Shown: piece after piece, positions 35,274-46,000 of the stretch
Layout: the number at the start of each line of letters is the position of its first letter
Position numbering within the stretch: position 1 is the first letter of the stretch
Source of the DNA: Gracilimonas sp964505215
GTDB taxonomy: Bacteria > Bacteroidota > Rhodothermia > Balneolales > Balneolaceae
NCBI GenBank assembly: GCA_964505215.1
Contig: CAZDGU010000001.1
Coordinates: forward strand, 62,001-126,000
Length of the DNA: 64,000 bases
Direction: 5' to 3'
Position numbers and translations under genes: made by a program
The notes under the pieces: generated by a model
What the model saw: the letters and a program-made list of their open reading frames with translations, nothing else
The model's database searches: none
What the model was told of the DNA's origin: nothing

Positions 35274-36638
35274 TTAGTTGTTAGTGATAAGCAGCCAGGA
35301 ATGTGCTCCAATCTCAAAAATCCCATTTTTATCAGGTGGCAGCTGCTCTGAATACAGCGTGTATTCGGCACTGTTGGCGGGAACTCCGAAGTCATCTAAA
35401 GATATGGTGATGGCCGCATCGCTATTGTTGAGATACACAAAAACCCAATCACTCCCCTTTTCGCGTTTATAGGCATAAGCCTGTTTAGGCGTTTCAAAAA
35501 GCTGTAAATCACCACCGTATTTTCCATTCCAAAGCGCTTCATGCTCGGTATTCAGCTTTAAAAGCATGGTGTAAAATGGAGTCAACTGATAGTTTTTCCA
35601 TTCAATTTCATCTTTCTCGAAAAACTCCAGCCGCTTGTCCAGTACCGACTCCTGCCCGTTATAAATCAGCGGCATTCCATCGATGGTGGCAGAGAGTACC
35701 GCAAAGTTTTCGAAGTTCTCTCCATACATGCCGGGGTCGGTTCCGTTCCAGGAGTTCTCATCATGATTGGTGGTGAAATACATGCGGTAATCTTCTTTGT
35801 TGAACTTCTCAGCTTCCACTTCCATCAGGCTGTCTAAAGCGCTAAAGGTTTGCTTGCCCGCTGCAATTTCCCGGATGATGTGGGCATAACTCCAGGCATA
35901 AGTCATATCAAAGGCTTCATGCATTTGTGGTCCTTCATCCTCTGCCAGCATAAACACCGGCTTAATTTCATCCAGATTTTTGCGCGCATCTTTCCAAAAA
36001 TCTAATGGAACCATACCGGCTACATCACACCTATAGCCGTCAATATTAAAATCCCGAACCCAGTATTCCATGGCATCAATCATAGCTGCCCGCATTTCTT
36101 CGTTCTCAAAATTGAGCTGAATTACGTCCGACCAATCGGTTCCTGTGGGCGGGGTGAATGCTCCATCTTCTGTAAGCGCAAACCAATCCGGATTTTCTGT
36201 CCACGGATTATCCCATGCGGTGTGATTCGCCACCCAATCAATTATTACTTTCATATCCAGCTCGTGTGCGGTATCCACCAGCTTTTGGAAGTCCTCTTCC
36301 GTGCCAAAGTTTGGGTTGATGCCTTTATAATCCTGCACCGAATAATAGCTGCCTAAAGTACCCTTACGATTTTTCTCTCCGATAGGATGAATGGGCATCA
36401 GCCAGATGATTTTAACGCCCATTTCTTTCAGGCGAGGCAGATCTTTGGTGAAGGCGTTAAACGTTCCTTCTTCAGAATACTGCCGGATGTTAACTTCATA
36501 GATATTCGCATTTTTACTCCACTCGGGAGCTTCTATGCCGGGTGATTCTGCTATTTTTGGAGATTCTGAGGTGCACGAAACGGTAATAAAACCAACTAAA
36601 ATGGCACACAGAATAACGTATTTGGAAAAAGATTTCAT
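35274..36638 (-). CDS. GH13 alpha-amylase family lipoprotein
   Basis: A 454-residue GH13 enzyme with a lipoprotein signal (ILVGFITVSC). Conserved regions: VIIDWVANHTA, NIDGYRCDVAG (nucleophile Asp), FMLAEDEG (acid/base Glu) and YFTTNHDENSW. It is short, with no extra N-terminal module, and its region I-IV residues differ from those of its neighbours, suggesting a different bond or chain-length preference. It lies nine bases downstream of the 36648 gene stop and 31 bases upstream of the MFS gene. Confidence 0.9.
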   Translation of the reverse strand: MKSFSKYVILCAILVGFITVSCTSESPKIAESPGIEAPEWSKNANIYEVNIRQYSEEGTFNAFTKDLPRLKEMGVKIIWLMPIHPIGEKNRKGTLGSYYSVQDYKGINPNFGTEEDFQKLVDTAHELDMKVIIDWVANHTAWDNPWTENPDWFALTEDGAFTPPTGTDWSDVIQLNFENEEMRAAMIDAMEYWVRDFNIDGYRCDVAGMVPLDFWKDARKNLDEIKPVFMLAEDEGPQMHEAFDMTYAWSYAHIIREIAAGKQTFSALDSLMEVEAEKFNKEDYRMYFTTNHDENSWNGTDPGMYGENFENFAVLSATIDGMPLIYNGQESVLDKRLEFFEKDEIEWKNYQLTPFYTMLLKLNTEHEALWNGKYGGDLQLFETPKQAYAYKREKGSDWVFVYLNNSDAAITISLDDFGVPANSAEYTLYSEQLPPDKNGIFEIGAHSWLLITNN

Positions 36639-36647
36639 GAGTAGATA

Positions 36648-39008
36648 TTAAAGCGTTAATAGTTCAAAACTGTTGGCGGGCAGGCTTATCGTTAGCACAT
36701 TATCCCGGATAGAAAATTCATGACCAAAATGGGCTTCTGTCTTTTCGTAATTAAAATGCTCTCTAAGCGGAACTTCTATCACTTGTTCGGTATTCGATTT
36801 GTTGAAAACCACCAAAACCTGCTGTTCAAAATAAGCTCTGGAATAGGTTAAGATATCGTCGGTGGCAAGATGGAATCTGAAATCACCGAAAGTCAGCGGC
36901 ATCTCGGTATTTCTAAGCTCCGTAAGCCTGCTGAATATGTTGCGATTCCTTAACTCAGGTGCCGATAGTTCACTTTCCTCAAACTGCATCCATCTTCGGT
37001 TATCAGGATCATTTGCTCCGGGCTGACCGAATTCATCTCCCTGATAGGTTACCGGAATGCCCGGAATGGTTTGGTTGAAAGCGTGGAACATACTCAGTCG
37101 AGCGTACGCAAACGCCTGCGGATCTTCAATTTCACGAGTCCACCCGGCCAGTTTTCCGTCTTCATCCCAGCTTACTTCGCCGCTGGTTAAAGTGATAAAG
37201 CGAGTTTTATCGTGATTTCCGGAAATATAGCCCATCAAATTGTGATAGCCGTAGTAGTTAAAACTTTCCTGCAGCTGCGTTTTCAATCCCTCAAATGAAT
37301 TTCCCTGCCCAAATGCGTTTAAGCCGGCATCGTACATATTAAAATCAAACTGAGCATCCAGCATTCCAGAGTTTACGTAGCTGGAAATCAGCTTCCGGCT
37401 GCCGTAGGTTTCTCCAATTTGAAATACTTGTTTACCGGTTGGAATGGTAATGGAATCTTTAATTTTTCGGGTCAATGTTCTCCAAAAATCCAGCTGAATG
37501 TGTTTGGTAGCATCGTGTCTGAATCCGTCCAAATCAAACTCTTTCACCCAATACAGTGCAGAATCCGTCATAGTGCTCACCACTTCCGGCTTAGAGAAAT
37601 CCAGCGTGGGCATAAACGTATCAAACCAGGTGGTAAGGCGCTGCTCATCCCATAATTCCGTATTCATGCGGCCATCCGGCAGATACAAATCCGTGGCCCA
37701 ATCTTTGTGTTTCTGATACACCGGGTGCAGCTCGTGCACGTGGTTTGCCACATAATCCAAAAGGACATTCATGCCATGTTCATGCGCAACATCCAGCAGC
37801 TCCCGGAATTCCTCTTCGGTGCCAAAACGATGATCTACTTTAGAGGAAGAAACGGGCCAGTAGCCGTGATAGCCCGAAAATGTACTCGTCACTCCGCCTT
37901 TATCCCAGAGACCGTAAGCACCTTCCGGATTTTGGGTGATCGGCGAAAGCCAAAGCGTATTCACTCCAATTTTATCAAAATAGCCGTTTTTTATGGTTTC
38001 AGTAATTCCGGCAAAATCTCCGCCATAATAATTAGCTTTGGGGTGAATTTGAGGGTCATCCACTTTTTGTGTGTTAGCAGGATTTCCATCCTTAAAACGA
38101 TCAATCAGTACAAAATACATGTTCCAGTTTTCGCGATCGTGGCGGTTCAGCTCATCCGTATTTAATATCACTTCGCCATAATTGAGCGGAATGAGTACGT
38201 TATTTGACACAGCATCACCATCAAAAGTCCATGCGCGTAAATATGAACGCTTCATTCGGGTTGCTTCAGCAGGAATTTCTACGCTTACAAATTGGCCATC
38301 CTGTTTAACTTCAAGCTGATAGTTCTCCCAAAAAACAAGAGCGTTTTCGGCGGCATCAGATTTCAGAAAAACTACCGGATTGTTATAATCATACGTCTCA
38401 AGCATGGGTGATTTCTCATCAGGATCGCCAACAGTAAGCACCGAATTGGTGCCGCCCATTCCGTTAGAAACCGTGTGTGGATTAGCAGGATCGGGCGTTT
38501 CTTTTCCATCTAACATCAGGATGTACTGATATACGCCCTTGTTTACAAACAGCGTGGTTTCCCAAATCCCATCTTTTAGAGTGAAGGGAGCCGCAGCCGG
38601 ATTCCAGTTATTCATCTCCCCTTTCAGCTGTACGGTTTTATACGTTTTGCCTTGCGGGTTGAAGGTGAGCCTCACCTTCTGCTTATTCGACTTTTTCAGC
38701 AGTATGTCGTACTGATAACCATCAACCCAAAAAGAGAGCACATCCAGCGGCTGCTCCGGCGTACCGGAAAGCAATACTTCTGCTTTATCTGCCGATAATC
38801 TGGCGTCCAGCCCGTCCGGATTTGATATGGAATCAATGAGTGCGGGCGTGTTAAAATAGTCGGCCGTAACAATGCGGGTTTCATCAAAATTAAGCTGAAC
38901 CGGTGAAGCCAGGCCAATAATTTCAGAGTTTTCCGGAGCTCCAATATAACTTGTGCAACCGGCTGCAATTATGACAAATACCGCTAAAAGTGATTTTATC
39001 TTCATCAT
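36648..39008 (-). CDS. GH13 alpha-amylase with CBM48-like module, lipoprotein
   Basis: About 786 residues from the ATG at 39008 (a further ATG at 39023 adds five residues). A lipoprotein signal (AVFVIIAAGC) is followed by a small beta domain, a CBM48-type module (VQLKGEMNNWNPAAAPF, roughly 100-190), a linker domain and the GH13 barrel: VLLDYVANHVHELHP, FDLDGFRHDATKH, FQIGETYGSR and GYISGNHDKTR. The plan resembles SusA/neopullulanase-like periplasmic enzymes. A C-terminal beta domain ends the protein. Confidence 0.9.
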   Translation of the reverse strand: MMKIKSLLAVFVIIAAGCTSYIGAPENSEIIGLASPVQLNFDETRIVTADYFNTPALIDSISNPDGLDARLSADKAEVLLSGTPEQPLDVLSFWVDGYQYDILLKKSNKQKVRLTFNPQGKTYKTVQLKGEMNNWNPAAAPFTLKDGIWETTLFVNKGVYQYILMLDGKETPDPANPHTVSNGMGGTNSVLTVGDPDEKSPMLETYDYNNPVVFLKSDAAENALVFWENYQLEVKQDGQFVSVEIPAEATRMKRSYLRAWTFDGDAVSNNVLIPLNYGEVILNTDELNRHDRENWNMYFVLIDRFKDGNPANTQKVDDPQIHPKANYYGGDFAGITETIKNGYFDKIGVNTLWLSPITQNPEGAYGLWDKGGVTSTFSGYHGYWPVSSSKVDHRFGTEEEFRELLDVAHEHGMNVLLDYVANHVHELHPVYQKHKDWATDLYLPDGRMNTELWDEQRLTTWFDTFMPTLDFSKPEVVSTMTDSALYWVKEFDLDGFRHDATKHIQLDFWRTLTRKIKDSITIPTGKQVFQIGETYGSRKLISSYVNSGMLDAQFDFNMYDAGLNAFGQGNSFEGLKTQLQESFNYYGYHNLMGYISGNHDKTRFITLTSGEVSWDEDGKLAGWTREIEDPQAFAYARLSMFHAFNQTIPGIPVTYQGDEFGQPGANDPDNRRWMQFEESELSAPELRNRNIFSRLTELRNTEMPLTFGDFRFHLATDDILTYSRAYFEQQVLVVFNKSNTEQVIEVPLREHFNYEKTEAHFGHEFSIRDNVLTISLPANSFELLTL

Positions 39009-39025
39009 CCCGTACCTGTGCATTA

Positions 39026-41947
39026 TTATTTAATCAACATCATTTTCTGAGTGAGAACTTTGTCTCCGGCCTGCAGCTGATAAATATACATACCGCTGCT
39101 AAGTGCCTGCGCGTCAAAGTTTACCGTGTATGAGCCGGGAGCTTTTTTACCGTTAACCAGCGTTGCCACTTCGCGCCCCAGCATATCAAATACTTTTAGT
39201 GAAACTGCACTGCTTTTTGGAATATGATAGCTGATGACCGTACTCGGGTTGAAGGGATTCGGGTAATTTTGACTGAGTACATAGTTGCTTGGAATGCCTG
39301 AATCTGACTCTTTCTCGTTGGCTGTTAAAAGTCCGGCTTCGGGAGTTGGAAACTCGCGAGTAGTAAATATTTTGAACTCGCCCGGGCCTAAAGTAAGCGT
39401 ATTTTCGGTACTGTTAACTGAATGCGAACTTCCTTCAAAAAAATCATACCAATCGCCTGCAGAAGGATACGTGATATCCACATCCGTTTCGGTAACGCCA
39501 AAGTTTCCGGCAATCAGCACGTCCGAATCGCTGTGCTGATAGGAAATAGTTTTTACGGCTCCGCTCAGCTTATATTCGGCCTGATTCGGAGTAGTAAAAG
39601 CCGGGCTGCTTCTGCGTAGGTTGATGAGCGCGCTCCAGGTTTTATAAAGCTTTTTACGATTTTCATCTTCATAATAATCCCACCGAATAGGCTTTTCCCC
39701 GGTTCGGCTGGGGTCGCTCGCCAGGCAATCTCCATTTCCGTTATTTTTCAAACATTCATCAGGACCTCCACCGTAGCCCAGCTCTCCAAATTGCCACAGC
39801 ATTTTTGGTCCGGGAAGGGTGAAAAAGAATGCGCCCGCCAGCTTTTGGCGTCCCAACGCGGTTCCCAGATCCGTGATATCATAATCTCCGGATGAATTTC
39901 CATATTTTCGATTTTTGAACATCAGCCACTGTTCGTCATGGCTTTCCATATAGCCCACTAAATGCCGCTTCACAAAGCTGTTTCGGGAACGCTTCAGCAC
40001 GCCCGATAAATCAGACTTGCCGCCGGAATTATACCCCATGGTGGCTTCATTATAAGCGCCATTCATGTTACCCCAAAGCATCACGCCTTTGCCTTCATCA
40101 ATGCGATAGTTGGCCCATTTGGCTTCTTCCTGCTCGCCGCCCAAGTGCTCAAAAATAACTATAAAATCGGGATCGGCATCCCATTGGTAATCCGAATATT
40201 TTTTCAGGATATCTACCCGGTCTTGCTGAAAACGGCCGGTACAGGCTTCATCATTAGCCATACAGTTTTGGGTGAAGCCTTTGGTTAAATCCCACCGGAA
40301 ACCATCTACTTTGTACTCGTCAATCCAGTGCTCAATCATGCGTTTGGTGTAGTACTGAGTGCCGGAATACGAGTGATCAAAATCATTAAACACATTGTAA
40401 GCGTGGCGGGCTGATGAGTTAAAGTAGTAATCATCGTCGCTGCCATATAGTTTATAAAACGGATTCACTCCTGTGGCGTGATTCATCACCACATCTAATA
40501 TAACGGCGATGTTGCGTTTGTGGGCTTCATCCACAAATTTCTTGAACGCTTCGGGAGCTCCATAGAACTTATCTAAAGCAAGATGATGGCTTGGATTGTA
40601 GCCCCAGCTCAGGTTTCCGTCAAATTCACTCACCGGCATAAGCTCAATGGCATTTACGCCCAGGTTTTCCAGATAATCGAGCGTATCGGTGAGGGTTTGG
40701 AAGTTTTTGGTGTCCAGAAAATCACGAATCAGCAGTTCATAAATAACTAATTCTGTTTTTTCGGGGCGCACGTAATCTGTTGCTTCCCAATTAAATGCGG
40801 CTTTCCCGGGGTGAATTAAACTCACCCAGCCGTCTGTTTTTTCATGAGGATAAGCCGGCAGGTTTGGGAAGGTGGTTTCAGGAATATATTCGTCATTATA
40901 CGGATCCAGCACTAACGAGGAATACGGATCGGAAATCCGCAGTTCTTCATCTACCAAATACTGAAAACCGGAATACTGCCCAACAGGAAATTCTCCGCTA
41001 TCCAGCTCCAGCCAAAACCAGACGCTGTCCGCTTTTAAAGAATCTTTCTTCATTAAGTAATTGTAATCGGGCTGCCAGTTATTGAAATCTCCCAGTACAA
41101 ATACGTTTTGTTTAGCCGGAGCAAACAGCGAAAGCGTTACGGATTGTCCATTGTTTTTGTAGGTGATGCCATCTTCTAATCCGGCTGGACGGGCTTGTTT
41201 TGGCGCACCGTCCGTCACTACAACCGTATGCGCTGCTGTTGCGGAAGTTCCGTTTCCGGCCTCGGCTACCAGTTCAAATTGGACATTGCCGGTTTGGGTT
41301 GGCTCAAAAGTAAAACTGAGTACCGAATCGGTGTCGGTTGTGGCTACCTGCGTTTGATTTTGAAAGAGAGTGAGCGTCAGGCTGCTATCCATTGAGTTAC
41401 CAAGGCCTTTTAGCTGCAGGGTATTGCCCAGGGAAAGAATGCTATATTTGCCTGCCGGCTGCTCGAAACGAGCAGAGGTTGTGTTTTCGTACAGGTCAAT
41501 AAAAATGTCATCATCGCCGGTGGCTTTTCCTTCGGCCACCACACTTCCATTTTTCACCCCTTTAAACACAATAGCTACCTGCTCAATATCTTCGGTGGCA
41601 TCATTCACACCAAAAAAAGAACGGACGTCGGGCTTATAAGTAAATGCCCATTTATTGTTACCCAGCGGTTCTGCTTTCACGCGTGGATTGTGCGTATTCC
41701 AGTCGTAAGGCACATATTTCCAGTCGCTGCCGGAGGTACTTTTGTTGGTAATTACGCCGGTATGCAGGTACACATCTCCGGTAAAATCTTTTAAGCCCTG
41801 ATTGCCTTTGGTGGCATCAAAAACAATGCGCAGAGAATCATTTTGGGTAGGGAAACCGGGCTCGTGAGCGGTAATTTGCGCAAAACCGATATTCGGCTCA
41901 CTTACATAAAAAAAAAGAAGTGCTAATAGTGAAATATATTTCATCAT
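39026..41947 (-). CDS. Secreted GH13 alpha-amylase with T9SS sorting domain
   Basis: A 973-residue exported amylase. After the signal peptide comes a beta domain (about 30-150; FDATKGNQGLKDFTGDVYLHTG), an immunoglobulin-like part, a CBM48-like module (VFVLGDFNNWQPDYNYLM, about 255-345), and a GH13 barrel with VILDVVMNHATG, YKVDGFRWDLTKG, VIFEHLGG (acid/base Glu) and GYMESHDEQW. The last 80 residues (SQNYPNPFNPSTVISYH to KMMLIK) are a type A T9SS sorting domain, so it is probably cell-surface or secreted and starts extracellular glucan breakdown. It lies nine bases after the regulator stop. Confidence 0.92.
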   Translation of the reverse strand: MMKYISLLALLFFYVSEPNIGFAQITAHEPGFPTQNDSLRIVFDATKGNQGLKDFTGDVYLHTGVITNKSTSGSDWKYVPYDWNTHNPRVKAEPLGNNKWAFTYKPDVRSFFGVNDATEDIEQVAIVFKGVKNGSVVAEGKATGDDDIFIDLYENTTSARFEQPAGKYSILSLGNTLQLKGLGNSMDSSLTLTLFQNQTQVATTDTDSVLSFTFEPTQTGNVQFELVAEAGNGTSATAAHTVVVTDGAPKQARPAGLEDGITYKNNGQSVTLSLFAPAKQNVFVLGDFNNWQPDYNYLMKKDSLKADSVWFWLELDSGEFPVGQYSGFQYLVDEELRISDPYSSLVLDPYNDEYIPETTFPNLPAYPHEKTDGWVSLIHPGKAAFNWEATDYVRPEKTELVIYELLIRDFLDTKNFQTLTDTLDYLENLGVNAIELMPVSEFDGNLSWGYNPSHHLALDKFYGAPEAFKKFVDEAHKRNIAVILDVVMNHATGVNPFYKLYGSDDDYYFNSSARHAYNVFNDFDHSYSGTQYYTKRMIEHWIDEYKVDGFRWDLTKGFTQNCMANDEACTGRFQQDRVDILKKYSDYQWDADPDFIVIFEHLGGEQEEAKWANYRIDEGKGVMLWGNMNGAYNEATMGYNSGGKSDLSGVLKRSRNSFVKRHLVGYMESHDEQWLMFKNRKYGNSSGDYDITDLGTALGRQKLAGAFFFTLPGPKMLWQFGELGYGGGPDECLKNNGNGDCLASDPSRTGEKPIRWDYYEDENRKKLYKTWSALINLRRSSPAFTTPNQAEYKLSGAVKTISYQHSDSDVLIAGNFGVTETDVDITYPSAGDWYDFFEGSSHSVNSTENTLTLGPGEFKIFTTREFPTPEAGLLTANEKESDSGIPSNYVLSQNYPNPFNPSTVISYHIPKSSAVSLKVFDMLGREVATLVNGKKAPGSYTVNFDAQALSSGMYIYQLQAGDKVLTQKMMLIK

Positions 41948-41955
41948 AATGGGTA

Positions 41956-42963
41956 TTAACTGTTTTTTCCATTTAATACGGTAGAAGAGCGGGTTATCAG
42001 CTCCGGGGTATAAATGGTTTGAGAAACTGCTTTTTCGGGGTTATTCATGCGGTCGATTAGGTTTTGGGTAGCAAAAAATCCCATTTCCCGCATAGGCTGG
42101 CGGATAGTGGAAAGCCCCATGTATTCGGCCAGTTCAATATCGTCATATCCGACAAGCGGCAGGTATTTTCCGGTATCTTCCATGGCTTTTAAGGCGCCCA
42201 CGGCCTGGATGTCGGATGCGCAAAAGCAGGCTTCCGGTACAGGCTCCATCGTCAGAATTTTAATCATGGCTTCGTAGCCGGCCCGTTCGGTAAATCCGTC
42301 TCTTTTCATGGTATCGCCGGTTACAATCAGCGACTCATCGAAAGGAAGATTAAATTCTTTAAGTGCTTTTCTATAGCCTTTAATGCGGTCTTTGATAGGT
42401 GCGGATGTTTCCAGCGCCGAAAGCATGGCTACCCGCGTATATCCGGCTTTGAAAAAGCTTTTTGCGGCTTGGTAGGCTCCTTGGGCATTATCTACACTTA
42501 CGGAGTCGAAGCCGTCGTAGTACTCATCTACCAGCGTGATGGGAACGTTGTATTTTTTGAGATTGGCCCACTGTTCTTCCTCAAGATGAACGGAGATAAA
42601 CAAGTAGCCATCGGCCCATCTGCGCTTTAAAACGTGCTCTACCTGTTCCTGCACATCTTTTTTGGGTGATATATTGAAAATACTCAGCTCGTAATTCATT
42701 TCACTGAGCTTGTCCTGAATTCCTCCCAACACTTCCATAAAAAAGTAGTTGGAAATAACCGGAACCACTACCATTACGGTATTAGTTTTACGGCTTGCCA
42801 GCCCTTGTGCAAAGGCTTGGGGATGATATCCAATTTCTTCAGCCACAGCCAGTACCTTGTTCCGGGATTTTTCCGATACGTTTGCGCTGTTATTAAACAC
42901 GCGGGAAACGGTGGCAATACTAACTCCTGCCTTTTTGGCTATATCATATATGGTAGCGGGCAA
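41956..42963 (-). CDS. LacI/CcpA-like transcription regulator
   Basis: A 335-residue LacI-family protein. The HTH reads ATIYDIAKKAGVSIATVSRVFNN, the recognition helix close to CcpA (SMATVSRVVNG), followed by the hinge FAQGLASRKT (CcpA: LASKKT) and a periplasmic-binding-like sugar domain. Start: TTG at 42963, just before PATIYDIA, with AAGGA upstream; an upstream TTG at 43017 would extend the protein across the inverted repeat at 42987-43012. A regulator in the middle of a glucan locus most likely senses maltose-type sugars and represses it. Confidence 0.9.
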   Translation of the reverse strand: MPATIYDIAKKAGVSIATVSRVFNNSANVSEKSRNKVLAVAEEIGYHPQAFAQGLASRKTNTVMVVVPVISNYFFMEVLGGIQDKLSEMNYELSIFNISPKKDVQEQVEHVLKRRWADGYLFISVHLEEEQWANLKKYNVPITLVDEYYDGFDSVSVDNAQGAYQAAKSFFKAGYTRVAMLSALETSAPIKDRIKGYRKALKEFNLPFDESLIVTGDTMKRDGFTERAGYEAMIKILTMEPVPEACFCASDIQAVGALKAMEDTGKYLPLVGYDDIELAEYMGLSTIRQPMREMGFFATQNLIDRMNNPEKAVSQTIYTPELITRSSTVLNGKNS

Positions 42964-42986
42964 ATCAATCCTTATTTGTTTGAAGA

Positions 42987-43012
42987 CGCAGGTACCGGTC
43001 AAAGTACCTGCG
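42987..43012. promoter_or_regulatory. 26-bp inverted repeat before the LacI-family gene
   Basis: CGCAGGTAC at 42987-42995 and GTACCTGCG at 43004-43012 are perfect 9-base arms with an 8-base spacer. It lies between the stop of the 43039 gene and the regulator's TTG, 24 bases from the latter. Without a T-run it is not a strong terminator; operator, attenuator or processing hairpin are all possible. Confidence 0.45.
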
Positions 43013-43038
43013 AGCAAATTTATTAAAGCGTAATCAAT

Positions 43039-46000
43039 CTACTTGATTAACGTCATACTTCTTTGTTGTACAAAGTTTCCTGCTTCTAAACGGTAGAAAT
43101 AAATACCGGAAGACAAGCGAGAGGCATTAAAACCTACCACGTGCTGTCCTGCATTCATTTTATTGTTATTAAGCAGTGTAGCTACTTTCTGGCCCAGTAC
43201 GTTATACACGCTAAGCGTTACGTTAGCAGCTTTTCCAATTTCGAATGAAATATTCGTAGTTGGGTTGAACGGGTTCGGGTAGTTTTGAGATAGCTTAAAC
43301 TCATGTGCATTTTCAGTCAGCTCTTCGGTAGAGGTTCCCATTCCATAATCCGGTGGAGTTTCAAACTGAACAGGCTCACCCGGAGCTTTCCAGTCAAGCA
43401 CAGCAAGAGTTGAGGTAGAAGGCCAGGAAACGGCTTTATCTTCCCCTACATTTGGCTGGATGTACTGGTAATAGCGGCGGCCGGGCTCAGCACTTGCGCC
43501 CATTCCGTTTATCGTCAAGCCTGCATCAGATGCAGTAAACGGAGTTCCGTAGGCGATTCTATAACCAATGTGGTTCAGAGTGGGTGTTTCAAGAGTTAAA
43601 GTAAGTGTATATACATTATCTCCATTGTCATCTTTAAATAACAATCTCTCAGCTTGCGCTTTTGTATTGTCATAGAAGTTATCTCCGCCGTCTCCCGGTA
43701 CAATAATACCTTGAGATAGGGCAAAGAACGGAGTATCCACAAACAGGAATACAGAGTCGGTTCCCGGTACAAATGGGTCATCTGCAAAAGATAACGCCTC
43801 TGTCATATCAATCTGGAAGGTAACATCAACGGTAGAACCACCGCCTTCTATGTTACTGTCTGTGATTAAGCCTTGAGGAGGTACGCCGTTATAATACTCT
43901 GTAGGAAGTACTTGTTTTACTTCTTCCGTAATAGTGTATTCTCGGTTGGAACCGGCCGTTACTCCCGGCTCTTCCCATCCTGCTCCCTGGGCAATACCCG
44001 GCAGGTAGTTTGGATCGTTTGAATCAAATCGTGCATCGTCCCATTTCACATAGTATTTGTATTCTATTTTACTTCCAACTGTGGTAGATATTGGGTAATC
44101 CACTTTTTCGAAGGTATTCGTGAAGCCGTTGAAAGCCATTGGGTCTTCACCAAATCCGTTAAAGGAGCCTCGAAGCATTACTTCATCTAAACCTGAGTTG
44201 AAGTAGCCTAAGCCTTCCAAAATTCCAACATCAACGTTAAACGTTAACTCGGCGTCAATAATTTCCCCTGTTGTTGGTGGAGTTTCCTGAAAGAATGACC
44301 AATGAATTGTGGAATCTTGTGAAGGTACGTTGACAAAACGGTTGCCATCAATATTTCCATCTACATTATCCCAGATTTGTTCTTCTCCTTGTGGTTCTAA
44401 TGTGAACTTGTATGAAATTTCGCCAAGGGTATCGGCGGCAGCCTGATCTACTTTAATTCCGGCTGAATAAAACAGGTTATCGCCGGGGGCTTCCGTTGCT
44501 TCAGCCTCTAAATAAATAGCTGAAGAGCTCCAATCTACCGGGTTTTGGAATACTTCCGGCACACCGCGAATACCTACTTTGTCGGTAGCAGGATTGAAAT
44601 CACCGGTTTGTACAAAGTAACCAACGTTAACTCTGAAGTAGAGTGTAACACTGTCTTGTGCACTTTCAAACGGTGCTGTTCTTCCGTTACCAATATTAAA
44701 ATAGGTTAGATCTACTACGCTATCTTGTGAGGCGTCTCCGGGTAATATGAACTGGTAGTTACCGCCAACGGGGCCGTCAGCTTCCCAACCGCCATTTGGT
44801 GCAACACCATTTTCGGAGTCTAAACCTATCCAATATTTATATGTCAGCGTGTCTCCGGGTGCCATTGATACATCTAAACTCCAATAATCTCCGCCTTCGC
44901 TATTGGCTACTGTTGTAGAGCCGGCATCCCAAGTCACTGCTTGTGAGCCATAAGCTGCACTGTCTAACGTTTGCTTAAGCTCTCCTCTCATCTGCACAAA
45001 ACCGTCTTCTTTAAGAGTATCCGGTATGGTGGAGGTATTTACCTTGAACGTAACTGTTAAAGGTGCAGGATGCTCAATAATATCAGCAGAGCTGCGAGAA
45101 AATACCTGCATGTCGCTGCCGTATCCGGTTACTACTCCAACTATATCTACAGTTCCAGAAGGAATTCCTTTTCCAATATAATCGGCGCTGTAATAATTGG
45201 TTCTGAATATGATTGTGTTGCCGTTTCCGTCATCCAGGGTGTAATTTTCACCTGTTGCGAATGAGCCGGTTTCTACAAAAGTCACATCATTAATGCGAAC
45301 CAAACCGCCGGTGTTATCAGTAGTTATTTCCGGAATTGTTTTAACTTCGGGTGTTACAGTATTTCCGGTAGAGGTAATGCTTGCTTCAGTAGCTGAAGAG
45401 TCGTCTAACACAAAGGTTAAAAGCGCTCCGTTGTTATTCATTTTCAGCACACCCGTAAGGCCGGTTACGCCAACGCCAATAGTATCGGCATTTGCATCTA
45501 AATGGCCATTTGGATCTTCTGAGTAGATAGAACCTGAAGCATCAGAGAAATATCTTCTGCCCTGGTAGCTGTCATAAAAGTTCATTACGGCTTCGCCGGT
45601 TAGCGTATAGCGCGCTTCACCGTCTGCCGTTCCTGCTCTCAGGTCAGCAATGGTAGAAACTTCGGTTGCCGGAAGAACGGTTTCACCGTCTGCTCCTACT
45701 ACTAAGAAATCTCTGAATCTTAGCTGTGCCGCACTGTTGGGACGAGAGAAACGTACTTTAACGTCACTTTCACCAACTACACTGGCGTCTAAGGTCATGG
45801 TAGCTTTAGTGTAAGGGGAACTGCCGGCAGGTGTAGGAGAATCCATAGTCTGGGCCGTCCAGGTGGTTCCTCCGTCAATAGAAATATCTGCCGTTAGCGG
45901 TCCGTGCGTGCCGGAACCAAAAGTTGCTACATAAAAAGTTAGGGTTGCAGCTGTTTCTCCACTTAAATCGAAACTGGGTGAGGTAAGTGTAGAAGTAGTT

